A DNA stretch of 64,000 bases, taken from Pyrrhosoma nymphula (taxonomy: Eukaryota; Arthropoda; Insecta; Odonata; Coenagrionidae). Positions 25,601-39,774 of the stretch are shown one piece after another (the stretch's first letter is position 1; each line of letters begins with the position of its first letter). Both the position numbers and the translations under genes were made by a program. Location of the stretch: the NCBI GenBank assembly GCA_963573305.1, contig OY754329.1, positions 78,888,576-78,952,575 on the forward strand. The letters run 5' to 3'. The notes under the pieces are model-generated. The model ran no database searches and had not been told where the DNA came from. It saw only the letters and a list, made by a program, of their open reading frames with translations.

Positions 25601-28086
25601 ATAAAAAATAAGTAATGTGTCCCTAACCATAAAATCATAACAAATTACATGTTTTCCGGGAAATTTTTCCAATCCCGCTATGATGCTTAATTTAACAGCT
25701 TTTGATTGAGGGCTAATAATTAACTACTTAACTAATAACAAATTCCTGCGTTGTTGTTGTTCACTTATTTAATGTTTTAATTATATACCTAGATAAACTT
25801 AAATATTAACAAAGACCTTGAAATAAAACTTCCAAGGGCCTACGTCATGGGGACCTCTTTTTGGGCTCCGTTCAAGTAATCACCACTGGATCAGAGGAAA
25901 CAATGATGCTTTCCAACGAAAGTCTTGGAAAAATAAAAAAATATTCGATGAATTTCAAAAGTTTTGAATGTTTATTAAGTACTGGAACGTACTACGCAAC
26001 AACACCGCAGGATGAGATGTATCCGAATTCAGCAATATAAAAGCTAGAACGAAATAAATCAGTAATAACTCATGTATTTTCTGAATGGAATAAAAATAGC
26101 ACTGCAATCTGCACCGTAGAAAATTTCGAACTAATGAAAACATATATAAGCCAACCGGATACGAACCAAAATATCTACGAAAGTGTGGACATTTTCCTGG
26201 GACTGACTAACATGTAGAAACCCAACACTGTAAGTAGCGAACTTGACTATCAAAACGTTTCAGTAATTTCGAAATTATATATATTAAGTTCCTTGTACAA
26301 TGGAAATTATTGTTCCTCCAACTTAAATTACATTATCTTCATCAATCACCATTCCCATCGCTCATGTACAAAATTTCCATCGTTTTGTATGCGTAAGAAG
26401 CCTTGGGGATTTCGCATTGTTAGTGAAACGATACGTCTTTTACTTGCTTTCTATCCAACAAGTAGGACTATATAGAGAATCACCCAATTGAGGAGCACAA
26501 AATTCAAGTGTAAAAAAACAAGAAAAAATTAAGTGCAATACCACCAGAAGTTAGTGTTTACCTCCGCTTACACCTTCCCAGCATGACCATGAATCTCAAG
26601 TTCAAACACAAGCCACTGAAGAAGATACGTCCACGGGAGAGCCAGTTCACCGAGAAATACATACGTATTAAAAAGAGCTTAAAAGGCAGGTAGAATCGAG
26701 TGTACTACCGATGCATTTCTCAAGCACTGCACAATAAATGCAACTTGGTCATTGACAAACAGCATCGTCAGCTCTTTCGAGTAAAGTATACGCGATTATT
26801 ATTTCAAAGCTTCGTAGCCAATTACCGTCGTCGAGATATTCACACCTCTCGCATTCATCGTCACAGCCACTTTGCTCGATGATTTATAAATGAAAGCAGC
26901 AACGTGCGAGCCCCTTCAATCTGATGGTGTTTTTCCTCCCCTCTGAGAGAAAAAAAATAAAATTTACTTCTTTAAACCTCCCAAAGGACTTGAGTGAGAC
27001 GGCGAGAACGGAAAATAAACGCCCTCTAACGCTCTCAACGAGTCAAAATTATCTCTCTTGCGTCGTATATAAATTTTTTCCCCCTCCGAGGGTAGGCCCA
27101 CCTCTTAACGGAACGGAAGATGGAGTGAGCTACTGCCGCTGCAAAAAGTGCTGAAATTAAGCGCACGCCATTAACTTGGGATGCTGTATCAGGTAGATTG
27201 CGAGCTTGCGTTCCCTCGCGGACCATTAGCTCTCGGCCTAAGAGGCTAAATATAAATGGGGAAGGAGAGCCTTCGAGGGGAAACGATAGAGAAGAGAGAG
27301 AATAAAAGGAAAGACATCGACCGAAGGGAACGAACCCAGCATCTTCCGGCATCGACAATTTCGGAAATGTATGGGTATGCAATCTGTTAAACGCTCAACT
27401 TCATTCGCATATAATTCCACATTTACGATCCGTTCCTTCTCTTAGTACTTGAGAACGGAACTTTCAGAGGAGAGGCAACGAAAACTGAGAAACAAGATCG
27501 CTAGCTAGGCTTGTTTATCAACCTTTCTCCAAAATTGCTCTATCTCTTTCTCTGTGTATATTGCGAATATTTCAATAGAGAAAATGCATATAAGTCACAG
27601 TGCTTCATTACTATATTTGCCCAAAATATTCCAAAAATTACTTAGTGGTAATCAAGATGACGTCATTAAAGAAATTGGGCGATGGCCGAAGCAAAATATC
27701 TGTGGAATTCCAAAGCAAACCGAGAGAACTCAAAAAATAATTTGCGATTTCACCGAATAATTCTAATTCCAAAGTGAGAAAAAGACATGTTGTTTACTGA
27801 ATAATCTGCAGTACAGGAAATCTATTTAAAACAAAAAAATTATCCTCCAAGGATTTGAAAAGTTGTTACACGCAGTTCTCTTAATTTTTAATAAATAAGT
27901 ATCGGAAACCTATGACTACGGTCTAATTCTTTTTCATCCAAAACTGGACACTGTATTGCACGTGAAATTTTGATTATTTATATTTTTTTAAATAGATACA
28001 TATTATTTTAGCATTTAAGAGTGTTGCATAATTTTAAGTTTTTGTTTTCGTTAACACTGATAGGACTTGAATAAAGCAAGAGCATT
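22699..28086. other. Intergenic DNA, no gene recognised
   Basis: Mostly AT-rich. GC-richer blocks lie at about 23,430-23,960 and 26,920-27,440. The first carries a TATATA run near 23,493 and three overlapping short frames; the second is purine-rich on the plus strand. They might be promoter-proximal or exonic parts of a host gene, but no protein motif supports this. Nothing else seen. Confidence 0.4.
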
Positions 28087-28100
28087 CGCCGAATTCGGCG
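28087..28100. repeat. Perfect 14-bp palindrome
   Basis: CGCCGAATTCGGCG is fully self-complementary and stands out in AT-rich surroundings. A partial echo (GAATTCGACTTCGGC) follows within 30 bp. It could be a protein-binding site or chance. Confidence 0.35.
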
Positions 28101-31100
28101 CTTTGAATTCGACTTCGGCTCTTATTGTTCAAAAACCTTATTCTAAACTATATTCTATCCTTATCGTGAGTTAATGTTTAAGCTTCCTATGCCTAAATAG
28201 AAGAAAAAAATGACCAAAACGACTGAAAATACATTTCCTCATCAGAAATGTTTGTTTAAAAATTTATAGAATTTTTATATGACAACAGCTGATATCAATA
28301 CAGTTGTGAAGGAGCAGAGGGAAGATATACAAGTCTCATATCTGCAGGTCAATTTTACGTGTGAAATATTAGGTTACATCAGAGAATCCCCATAGCTCAA
28401 TCCTGGAATTGCGACGGGTTTAGCACGCATGGCTACCCAATCTCAGTCTATTCGAGGAACTTCATCGCTTAATTACACCTCAGGAGGCGCCTAAGGCCAA
28501 GGAATAAGCTAAGACAAAAGCTATCTTGACCGCTGGGCCTCTGACAGGTAAATTTATGGGAATATCCCGTGCAGAAGATGGGTGTGGCGGGAGTTATTTG
28601 CTCAATGGCGTGAATCTCTCCTCGGCTCAAACAGAAGAGAACCAAAGTTTGCGGTTGAAAGCATTTGCTGAAAATGGTAATGGATTACCCAAGCAAAAAG
28701 GAGAACAAGAGGGATCCAAGGGTCTCAGATCTCAATATAGAGGGTTGGAAAGTTTTAAGATGCAGTCAATAACAGATAAAAAAGTAACGTTTCAAGAAAT
28801 TAAGTGTTTTTTACTGAGTCTATTTTTCGATATTCCATGGTTTTTTGTGCGAATTATTTACGTATAAAACCAATGAATTCGATAAGAATGGATTCGAAAA
28901 TTAATGCAATGGAATATTATCAGATGTTATTTAACTTAAATTCGAATGTTTGTACATTGAACAAAGGACTCATCTAGCAATAAAAGGAAGCAAAAGTGTT
29001 TCGCATGGATAGGGCAGTATGCAAGAAATCACTTAAGCTGAACGAGTTACCCAGACCTTTCCGCCTATCCCGAAAGGTAACGGCGAGATTGTAATGTAAG
29101 ATAGAATTACATTTTGTAATTATTACAACTACATTTATTCAAATTAAATGTTTATATTTAATGTAAAAATTATTTTAAAACGTTTAAATAATAGTTAAAC
29201 AAAAGTAACCCAACTACCACCACCAATACTTCGTCGCCAATTTTAAGTGATTAGATTAATATCGGTTGATAAGTTAAGACGAGCATTGAAATGAATCGTT
29301 TGGCAAGGACAAGTCAGCAAATGAACAATCATGACTCATTCCTAATTATTGATTTCTACGTGTGGAAGAGAAAGACTTGAACGCTGACATACGTGGATGA
29401 CGGGGATGATTAACAATTTGGGTATACTATTTGATGTATCTTAAAGTACGTAGGTTTATGAAAAAACTTACACATTGTATTTATTTCTAGTTCATTCTTA
29501 AGCCTTCAAAAGATTCGTCCCGCACAATTAATTGGCATCGAGTCAGGATAAAGAAGGAATTACTGTGTTTTTAAACAGACTCATTTTTTCATCCCCTAAT
29601 GATCTGTTAACTATTGCACAGAATGCGCTCGCCGAAGAAGTGTTTCACTTATCAACCGCATCGGTATTTTGTATTTTAATATTAGCATTATATATTTTAA
29701 AAGTTATTGGTAATAAAAAAATAGCATATTTACCATTCTCAATGGATTTAAGATTGATTTCAAATTTGTTTTCAAGATTGGTTTGCAACAAATGCTTTAT
29801 ATTACACTGTACACTTCATCAGTGAGTACTCCAAGAGAAACAAAATTCATCCGAACATACTGAAACTATGTCATTAAAATGTGGCGCTGAAAATAATAAT
29901 CGAGATTATACTTTACTCTTAAGTTGTGACAAAGGAAATTAGAATGATAAACTCTTCATGTAAGGAGAAAATGGAAAAGCATTTTATTCATTATTCATAC
30001 GTCTCCTGTTATTCAAGCTGTTTATAAGGATATATCTCGGGGAACACCACTATGTGTATGGAGCGCAATGACATCCTATCGGGGAAGTATGAACTTGAAA
30101 TTACAGTGATAACTTCGTAATGCATGAAAATTCCTCCCATCCAGCTAGTGAGCCGTAGGAAAAAGTGGAGGAGTCACCTAGTTTTGGGGATCTATTCTCC
30201 TTAGTGCTAGTCATTTATGGAATATCGAGAATGATTCTTGGCCTTCCAGAAGATCTTCAAATAAGCGATAATATTTTCACTCACGCACTTCAAGCGAAGA
30301 CTTGACGCCTCATCACTCGAACACTTCCCGTAACTTTTGAGGGGTAGGAAATACGGTAGAAGTATTTTTCAGGTGATGAGGAGAATAAATAAAACTGCTT
30401 TAATGCATGTTGTTGCCAGCGCATTAGTTTCCCTTGCCGCTGCAACTTGGCGTCCGAATAAAACTCTCTAGTAGTTATTATGTTTTCTTTTTAAAAGCAG
30501 CAGTTTTTCAACGCGGACCCTGGACGCATTCTAAGGAAACAAAACAACCTTTCAAAGAGGCTTATCTTCTTCAGGCAAGGAGGAATCTCGGTGGGGAAAT
30601 AGAATTAAGACGTAAGAGCTCCGACGCGGAGTCCTTAGAAAATAGGTTAATGGCTGTTGAGGTCAGGTCTCTCTCAACAATGGGAGGAAAATGTAATAAT
30701 AGCAATGCTAGTGGAGGTTGTCTTTCCAACTGAAGTAATTCATTTGCGGAGAAGGCAGGGAAATGCAATTACTTAATGCATTCGTTAAAATTGAGTTGGC
30801 TCCTATATTGCACCACGGAATATTCCTATGCTCCAATGGTTAGGGTGAAGTTATTGTCTTTAAAAAAGTGTCAGAAAACGATAACACAGGTATAAACTTT
30901 TTAATAGTGAGAGCAATGTAAACCACTCTGCATAACTGCATATCTTTCAGTAAGCTCCAATAAGTGCTTATTACTGTCCGTCAAAGAGAAAATATTTTTC
31001 GTTCTTGCATATAGTATTTCTATTAGTAGGTAGGAAATACATCTGATTATTTATGTTTTACATAATTGAAAACCATAAAAGCAATCCTCAAATTTAGCAC

Positions 31101-34100
31101 CAAGAAGGTAGCTCCCACTGTGAATGAAAACAGATTATATCGGATGCATGTAAATATTAATATATTGTAGTAATTTTATATTGCTTCGTTACATTTATGG
31201 ATAATATTCCGGAGAAGTAGACCTCACCATGGGGATAAACGATAAGCATTGGGTACGTTCTCTGTATTGAAAAAATTATAATAAAATGTGACCAACAACT
31301 AATATTTTTCAATTAAAAGGTGATATAGTGAACATAACCGTGTTATCAATCAAGACATATAAAATTAATTTTTCTGGAAAGATTTGAAGATGTTAGGATT
31401 ACTTCATAGAAGAATGTAGATTATCAATTCAAATTCCTAACCTTGACTGGTTTATAGTATGTACGTGTAGTTCAACAACTATTATATTTTGATAGACACC
31501 TTTTAAAGTAATGCATAGAAGAAGCAGCAATTGGCTTTCAGAATCTCCAGAAATGTTAAATATTTCATTGCTGAAGTATGTTTTTAAAGACCACTCCATG
31601 GAGTAATGATTAGGTAGGAATAAATATTTCCTTATCACTACATCAAATCTCCCAAATATCCTTATTTTTAACTCTTTCTTCGAGTTGCTACACCCGCTGC
31701 TACGCTCTTCATGGTGGATCTCTCGCAGGCCATTCATATATGGGTAAAGATGATGAGGCGGTAATGGACGCCCACGGGTCCATTATCGCCTGTTATTTGT
31801 CGCAACGACCCACCAAGCTATCATGTTTCCCAACCATCTGCCATTCATCACCCAACTGTTTTCCCCATTCACCTACTGGCGAGACATTTTCTCCTCCCAC
31901 CACAGTTATTAACCTTCTTAAGATACCCCAATCCAATTAATCCAGACATACCCGCCGCCAGCCATCCATCTGGGTGATTGGAGCAGGAAAGCTATTACTT
32001 CCACTACCTTGCTCCCCCATCGGAGTCTCCACTCGAAGTGGAAACTCTAGATGACTACCTACGCCTTACATTTATTTCCTGACGCCATATTACGGCGCAT
32101 TATCCATACGCGGCCCCATTCAATCCTTGGGCGTCATTTTGGCGCACTATGGCCATGTGTTGTTTTTTTCCTTCCTCATTTCTGTTTTCATTTCGTGCCA
32201 CTCAACAGAGGCTCTTTTATTTTTTTTTGAGCTCATCACCTGTCCTTACACAAGAGCCGTTATTACAGATTTACTCGAGGAGTTGACATCGCCTGCGGAT
32301 GCACGTGAATACCAAATCGTTTCTCAACCACTACCAACAACCTTTTCAGTCTCGTCTCTTTCAAAAAGGTTCGTCTGTCATTCAACTTGTTGGAAGATAA
32401 GAGGGTTAGGAGTGAAGGATACCACAGTGTGCTACGTGGGTAAACATTGCGAGGATAGTTTGGAGGCACTAAGCAGTCTCCATTTGCGTTTTTTTCGTCT
32501 CGGTGGCACAAAGACTCTCCTCCATGCTAAACACGCTGGATACGCAGAAGCAAATTAAATTATTTGTCCCTGCGAGGTAGGACTGAACCCCAATATGAGA
32601 TTTCACCCGTAAGTTCTACTTTTAATCACATGGACTAGCGGAGACTAGCACTTTATCCTCTAAAGAGTCTTTAGCATTATTGGAAAGGAAATTTTGTACC
32701 ACTTCAAAAACCAATGGGTAGTGACACCACGTGTAGTTGTCTAGAGAGAAAATTTAAGCCGATTATAGATCACCAAATGAATACCAAACCAGAAAGCCCA
32801 ATTCTTAGCTCACGATGCTTCGTAAAAGATATCCCCCACAGTAACCAGAACGTTTCTCATTTTCATTCCTGTCATCCATTTCTGGATCTATCTGAGGAGT
32901 TAGCCAACATATTCATTCAATCACTGAATTAAATATGTTACAGGTATGGGCCAAGTGCTTGACTAATATACTACCTACTCCAGATACGTTAACAAAAACG
33001 GAAAATATTCCCAAAAATCGGATATCAAAACTGGATACATTGTTAAAATTTTCCAATAAGTCATAATTTTGTTATATTTATGGCTGTTGCGTAGTTAGAA
33101 AAACGTATCTCTGGAAATAGGCAAGAGGACTAAGATATGGAGCTGATATTTCTAACCAGAAGTGTGAGATTCATTCGCCATTATGCCTTCACTGGGAACG
33201 TCATATGTTAAAGCCGACCAGAAATTCATACGAAAGAGGTGAGGGTGTAAGTCCTTAAAAACTTCATGAGGTACACGGAAAGAGTAAAAACGTCTTGAAA
33301 TCACGATTTTAAATATAGATCCATAGAGTTTAAGGCAAAATGTAGGATGAGCTTCTCTGAACTAACCATAACGGAAACGTACTGCTAATTTAATCATCGT
33401 TATTCAAACAACGACAAATAATTATAAAATGCGAACAATCCTATTATCTGCTAACAAAACGTCTGTCATCCACACATGCGTAACATTTGGAAAAGAGGAG
33501 GGAATTAAGGATGGCTCCCTGAAGAAATTCATCCATTCATAGTGGTTAATTTCACTCGTCGATAGTCAAAATGTGTTGGTAACGAAGGGAAACTATTTTA
33601 ATAGGAATAACAATATATGTGAGTGAGGAACTGTTGAATAGAAAACACTTTACGAGCTACCGTTTCTCTATAGAGTGGAATGAAGAAGTGAAAAGGATGG
33701 TAGATGGAAAATTATCGGCATTTTGCTATGATTTGTTCCTTCATCCATTCATGTTGACGTTTTTCGCAGTTCATCCTTCGTAAGTTACCGGGGGAATAAG
33801 CATAAAATTGGTACTCACATTTATTACTATGGATTCCCTTCTTGCCGTCATAACCATAAAATAGTTATCTTGATCGTTTTAAATAGCAGGGAAAATGGGT
33901 AAAACTCCTGATTATTAGCTATAATATTATAAAATCCCAGCAAATAGAATTTAAAAATGAGAAAATCCATTTACGAGGGTATGTATCAATATATAATTAT
34001 GAAAATTCCCTTAAATTATGCTGATGGACTCGTGCTGGTATAAGTTAATCTACAATATTTCTACTCAATAGCGGATATTTTATTCGAGAGTATATCACTC

Positions 34101-34317
34101 CCGATTACAAAGTCAAATAGAAGATACCGCCAATACAGGCTTGTTCCTCCGCTTTTCACATGCAGTAAGATATTTCCACAATGGATATTACATAATAAAT
34201 GTGGATGGCACTAAGTCATTTGTGAATTGCAGAAATAATTATTGCATGCTCTCAACGGCATAGATGCAAGATATAACAAGGTACGTTCCAAATTCAGATG
34301 ATTTGGTAATCTTATAC
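28101..34317. other. Intergenic DNA, no gene recognised
   Basis: Frames at 28526-28867, 29532-29825, 30434-30733 and 32127-32558 are open but lack motifs and mostly overlap antisense frames. A 13-bp-arm inverted repeat lies at 31757-31790 (GGCGGTAATGGAC, then GTCCATTATCGCC). No RNA gene or element end identified. Confidence 0.4.
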
Positions 34318-34450
34318 ACTCGGTAGTTTAGCAGTCTAACACACCTGACTGGCGATTTGGAATATCCAGCTCAAATTCATGTGGTTCCTCACTAACCAAA
34401 CCTACCTTAATCGGTAGACTACCTGCGATAGTATATTGTCTTTATGTATT
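34318..34450 (+). repeat. tRNA-derived SINE-like unit
   Basis: The plus strand reads TCGGTAGTTTAGCAGTCTAA, then CACACCTGACTGGCGATTTGG, then ATATCCAGCTCAAATTC and ATGTGGTTCCTCACT. TAGTTTAGCAG fits a pol III A box. AGCTCAAATTC, about 35 bp further on, fits a decayed B box (GGTTCRAATCC). The ACCTGACTGGCGATCCGG-type middle is typical of tRNA-like heads of arthropod SINEs. A related unit lies at 58755-58880. It is too diverged to be a functional tRNA. Confidence 0.55.
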
Positions 34451-36344
34451 CACTCAATTTTAACATCTCCTGCCTTCTATCTTTTTGTCCTATTCCTCGA
34501 TTCTTGCGATTTTTCCGTTAAATGTTTTGTCTCCTTCGAATATCTACTACCAGCTTAATGTCCATCCATAGCGTCACTAACACATTATCAATAGGATTTT
34601 TAATTAGTTGCTACTTTGCTGGAAATTAAATTTACCAATTGAAATTTAGCCTCTAACTACTTATCTAAGGATAATTTAAAATTTTACTCACAATAAAAAT
34701 CCAGGTGAATATCGGAAATGGTAAAAAACTGTACGTGTAAAAAATAAGTTTCTAAACTTTTTGACGTCATTATGCAGTAAAGCGTCTGTTTGTTAATATT
34801 ATTAACAATGAAGCTTCCGGCGCTAACAAACTCGAAAATAGCAAATAACTTCACGAGTCATTTAAAGTAATGGCTTCATTAAAAGCAAACTGTGCTTGGG
34901 AAATGGCCAATTTCATTAATTGCATTATAAAATTAGAGACGTAGTAAAGGAGTACGTAAAAGAAGTATAAGGTTTCAACGTTCCAAAGGATAGAGGAGTG
35001 AAATCAAACTCGTAAGCAATAAATGTTTAATATAGTCTGTGCATATACGCAATATAATGTAGAAGCTATATGCAATGCATATATGCATGTTATAAATGGC
35101 TGTGCATATATGCAGAGATGAGGAACGGTGTTCATTGCATAGTGACGTCAAAATCATGGCCTATATGGTGGCGTACTTTTTTCAGAGCAAAGAAGCATGT
35201 TTTTCTGAAGCGTTTGACAGCATTTTTAGAGTTTTTTTAGTTCTTCTAAGCGTTTGAATTAACTCAAAATGTAAAATATTACGGCTATAAATTATTTTTT
35301 AGATACATTTGTTTACAATACTTTCGATTCTAAATTTTAAAAATACATAGCACAACCCAATTCACGCACTTTGCGACACGTAAATTTGCGCACTACATCT
35401 CGGAGGAGTTGAGCGGCATTTCCCTTACTCATTCTTCATCTTGCGTCTGCATCCTGATGGACTAAGTCCCTGTTCATATCTTAACTGAACGCTCACCATA
35501 GCACGTACGAGTACTTTCATGTCCTATGAACCTTTCCGCGTTCATTTATGCAGGCGAGTGCTTGAATCAGGGTGGGAAATTCAGGCAGTCACTCAGCCTC
35601 TAGGTCAGCGACGGAAAACGCGTTCTTCAATTAAAGTTCAAAGACGTTCTCATTTTAGTACCCGCCCTGCAGGTGAGATTGAGCTACAATTGAAGTAACA
35701 AAGATAAGGTAACTGACTCTAAATTAACTGACCTACTCAATTAGAAATGGGAACACATTGTAAGTACGAGAAGACGTAAGTGACTGGCATTGTGCCCGAG
35801 GCGACGATTTTAACATAATGTCATCAAATTGGCTCAAGGGATATATATTTTCCCATAAGCGTTATGAAAGGACTCATGTATACGAATAAAAACAAGGCTA
35901 AACCAACAAAGCATGCTCTTTTCATGCATGCTTATTCCACATTTGATCATTTCCAAATCATCCATAACCGTATGAATTCTGATTTTACCACAAACACTTC
36001 TCATGTACCTAACTTCCACTGTATTTAGCCAACTCTAGTGTTTATCCTAGCATACTCTAGTTTCGCTACTTTATGATAATGTGGGAAGGAGTACTCTTTT
36101 GTACACTGCCATTTTTGTTTCATTATACAAATATTCATTCCTTGAAATACTCCCCAAGCTAGAAAACACTTTCCTTCCACTATTCGCACGCCTTTCAATC
36201 TCCCAAGTAATACATGTACACCCATCATGCTACATATTTCCTTTCTGGATTTGTACAGTCAAAGAGCTTAAATATTACTGTTAGGACCAGGGCAATTGGC
36301 TCTCTTTCAGTGCTCTGTTTTAGTAATTCCCTGAATATTGCCTT
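34451..36344. other. AT-rich intergenic DNA
   Basis: No gene seen. A cluster of ATGCAT/ATATGCAT palindromes and TGTGCATATAYGCA repeats lies at about 35,036-35,115. It generates the short minus-strand frame there. Confidence 0.45.
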
Positions 36345-36600
36345 TCCTTGCATACCTCTTTCGCTTCTCTTACACTCGTGCATTGCTCGATACTCGCTGT
36401 CCTATTCTTAATATTTCTAATATTCCTCCTCTTTAGAGCCACTTTCACACATTCACTCATATCCTTCTCGGTCTACCACTTCCCTTCACACAATTTACTC
36501 CAATAACATATATCCGTTTCGTTATTCAACTCTCGTCCACTCTCTAAGTATGGCCAATCAACGAAGCACTCCCATTTAGTACATGCCCATTACCGGAATA
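36345..36600 (-). pseudogene. Decayed non-LTR retrotransposon tail (GHVERMG family)
   Basis: On the minus strand, VLRWIGH is followed by degenerate RVDES, then YGVI..EGSGRPRR-like and KVALKRRNIRNIKN-like text, then ...S.EYRAMHECKRSE. This matches the copy at 12780-13085 in the same order (ACGAAGCACTCC and ACTCTC...TAC blocks on the plus strand are shared). Multiple stops and frameshifts are present. It is one of four copies in the window. Confidence 0.6.
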
Positions 36601-37359
36601 ATACAATAAGCAAATTTTATTGCATTTCAGTCGAAGCATCAGGCTAGGATAGAAATGAAGTCAATGCAGATATAGAGGTGGGGCGTGTTGAAATGCTTCG
36701 TATGTTAGTTGCTACTACAACATTTATTCCGATAAAAAAGGGATGCTCAGAATATTCCTGCAAAATTTAGTGGAATTCGTACATGATGAAGAAATAAACC
36801 GTGCAATTTTCCAAAATAAATATAATGTACTTTCGACCCGGGTTTCAGTGCTTACACACCATTTTTAGGTGTGAAAATTTTTCTTCATCATGCTCAGAAC
36901 AGTTGAACTTGATGAAGAGCCTCACCTTAATAATAGCTGATAATGATGATTGCCGATCATGTTGGCACCACACCGCCGCGCTGCTGATGAGCTCCCTTAC
37001 ACATGAATATACATATGGATCCTAAACTTGCCCCCAGTGGGTGTTGCCAAACATTCCGCATGCATCGAAAAATCAGGACCAAGCAGACTGTAGCGCCACC
37101 ACTCCAGAGAAGGTAGTTCTAATTAGGAAAGGCCGTGATTCAAATGGAGATACTGCAAATAAAGATACCGGAATTGGCATCCCAATTAAACTGGCCATTT
37201 TTGACGCACAGAAGCGGAACCTTGCGACTGCAGCGCGACCTGTCTTTTGCGGAAAGCTAGGCAACACCTTCGCCCGTACAGTGGTGCCGAAGATTAAGAT
37301 CCATATGTATATTCATGCCCTTACACGTATATACGACAGGCAGCTTCCATCTCCCCAAC
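36601..37359. other. Intergenic DNA, no gene recognised
   Basis: The plus frame 37041-37364 (107 residues) is open with a balanced composition, but an antisense frame overlaps it (37073-37267) and no motif is visible. It abuts the MITE that follows. Confidence 0.4.
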
Positions 37360-37361
37360 TA

Positions 37362-37575
37362 TAGTCCGTCTAAGATAATAGCACAGTTGACAGAAATGCG
37401 GCCAATCAGTAAACACGTCCAATACCGTTTGGGGAAGGTAATCACGTGACCGAAGAATTCATGATGGTGGTTCTTGTTTAAATCGTACGATAATGGACAA
37501 AAAATATGTTTACTTTTCATCGCATTCTAAGCCAATTCAGAATATTTCAACTACACTATTGTCTTTGACGGACTA
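37362..37575. mobile_element. MITE with TA target duplication, 214 bp
   Basis: The termini are inverted repeats of about 29 bp with five mismatches. The left end is TAGTCCGTCTAAGATAATAG; the right end, reversed, is TAGTCCGTCAAAGACAATAG. Both are followed by AGTTGA after a variable triplet. A TA lies immediately outside each end (37360-37361 and 37576-37577), the target of Tc1/mariner elements. The interior holds no open frame, so the copy is non-autonomous. Family membership beyond TA-targeting is inference. Confidence 0.8.
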
Positions 37576-37577
37576 TA

Positions 37578-38100
37578 GTCCCGTGACGAGAGCCGTTAAC
37601 GGCTTTTTGCATTGACCGCTGGCGTTAAATAACCCCACGGCCTTTCCCGCGGCCGACCCTCGCGGACATCGGGTACCCTGAGTGAGAGATGGTGACAGAT
37701 ACCCCATTCCCTATTTTCGGTCCCTTTTGTACAGCTCCACGATCGCCAACCAACGCACTCGCCAGGGCGTGAAAGAAGCCGCGGGTGGTGGCACCGTCTC
37801 TCAAATCAAACTCTGCCCTGTTGTCGCACGGCTTTTGAGGGTCGTTTTGGCGGAATATGCGCGGCGCGAATTACGTGGCTCGCATGCAGGCAGGAGGGTG
37901 AGAGACCAGTAGACCCTTGATATCGAAACGTGAGGCCCCAATGGGTTTTATTACTAGGTCAAACGTGCGACCGCTTTGCTATCCCTGTCTCCTATATCTC
38001 TCTCGCAGGGTGGGGTGAAATTTTAATATCTCAATTCGTCGAGCCCCCTCGCAGGCGTTGCATGTTGTTGCACGGTCGCTGCCACGGATTTGACGCAACT
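37578..38100. other. CpG-containing GC-rich segment
   Basis: This is the most GC- and CpG-rich non-element stretch of the window, with palindromes GCCGTTAACGGC near 37,591 and a CCGCGG core near 37,650. The 76-residue plus frame at 37682-37912 is unrecognised. It might be a host promoter region or an untranslated exon; no transcription signal decides this. Confidence 0.35.
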
Positions 38101-39774
38101 TCTTAAGCTGAGGAAACTTATTTTCACGGCTCGTGCAATGTACATGGAAATGCTGCGCGTCCGTCAGTTACGCCTAATCTTTACGCTTAAAAGGAACCTT
38201 AATCAGAAGGAGACTATTTTCACGTGCCTCTTATACCTCAGACGGTCATGGTTAGGTATATCAAGGATGTTTCTCATGTATTGGTACCTTTCAGGGTGTG
38301 GTATAAATCTCAATTGAAAAACTATGCGGATGATTAAGCAGGAAATAAAAACAACGACATAAACAGGTGTGTGGTAGAAGCAAATGTCGGTGACGAAACT
38401 TTAGGGAATGAACCCATTATTTGTCACGAGGATAAAAATATTTAACTTTAAAGTATTACAGTGACTATCTCTATGCATCTCATATAGAATTGGGTAAATA
38501 ATAATAAACATATATATGTTCATGCTACAGAGATCTGCACACAGAGAGTATCATTCAGAGTTGAAGACGCTTTCATATGATAGTACACTCTGAAAAGAGA
38601 CACACTGCCTAGACACTCAAGACTCACCGTAGCTGACATAATCTACTGAGCACGACACAATGTGCTTCATCATAATATGATATGCATGTACCTAGTAAAA
38701 GATACCATTCGTGGCTCGAACTAAGATAACATTTTATACATTTATCAAAGTAATATTTCAGTTTTTTATTAATAACATTAGTATTTAGTTGAATATTAGT
38801 TTTTCATAAGTATTTTATACTTGGATCGTTGTCTTTTTAGAAAAACGACTGGCTCCTAATCAGGAAACATTTATTACAGACTTGGACATTAGAATTTCGT
38901 TCATTTCATTATAAACTAATTAGCTGATTCGTTTACCACGATTCAAGTTCCGAATATCAATAATGAATGTAGCTTATTTAAGAAATAAAATCTAAGTTAC
39001 GAAAAGAGTAAAGAAAAAAACAAGGTCATGAGTGTTTTTCTTAACACATTGAAAAGTACTCTCAATTTATGGTATGTTTACGTGAGTGCACATCGAAACG
39101 AGTCGTTGATAAAATAACGAGTTAGTCAAATTCATAATTGTCATTGAATATAATAATTAGTATTAATTTCTACAGTTCATTGACTGAAACTGAAGGATAA
39201 GTACCTACTCTCTAAACTACGGAAAAATAATGATGAACTTTTATTGAACTTGAAAGTACTTTTAGCCTTATTCAAGTGCTTTATACGGAGTCTGGGAGAG
39301 AACATAGTCCATCCAGAGGGTAAAGTGAGTTTTGCTGGTAATAATAGTACCCATATCACAGATAAAATAAATAGACAATAGAGGGAATAGTTTCATTAGT
39401 CTTCATAGTGCTAAGTTGCACTAGAGCTGCATTGAAAGCTTCATAACATGGGGTGGAAGAAGTTCAACGGACATACAGCAAAAAAAAGCTCAGGCAAAGA
39501 TGATGTAAAAAAACTATTGTGTTCATAAAAAATGGGATTTCTAATTAAGAAGAGTAACCTATCTAAAAAAATTCGTGAGGAGTGTTCCCTGTTAAGGAGT
39601 AAAAATTACCTTCAATTACACGCATAGGGGGTAGTAAGAGCCAATTGAAAAAGAGAATGAAGAGCCTTAGACAGTATATTCATAACCATAACTCCGTTAC
39701 TTATCAAGGAATCCATAGTGAAATACTTTTAACTCTCTGCAATAGGACTGTTAAGCCTGATCTGCTTTAATAGT
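38101..39774. other. AT-rich intergenic DNA
   Basis: No gene, repeat or RNA feature that I can support. Confidence 0.5.

Noticed and set aside
32127..32558. 143-residue plus frame with a hydrophobic start that could be a signal peptide
   Set aside because: It has no ATG at the proposed start, no recognised domain, and an overlapping antisense frame.
34318..34400. Possible functional tRNA gene
   Set aside because: Only A- and B-box-like text is present. The acceptor and anticodon stems do not pair, so a SINE head fits better.
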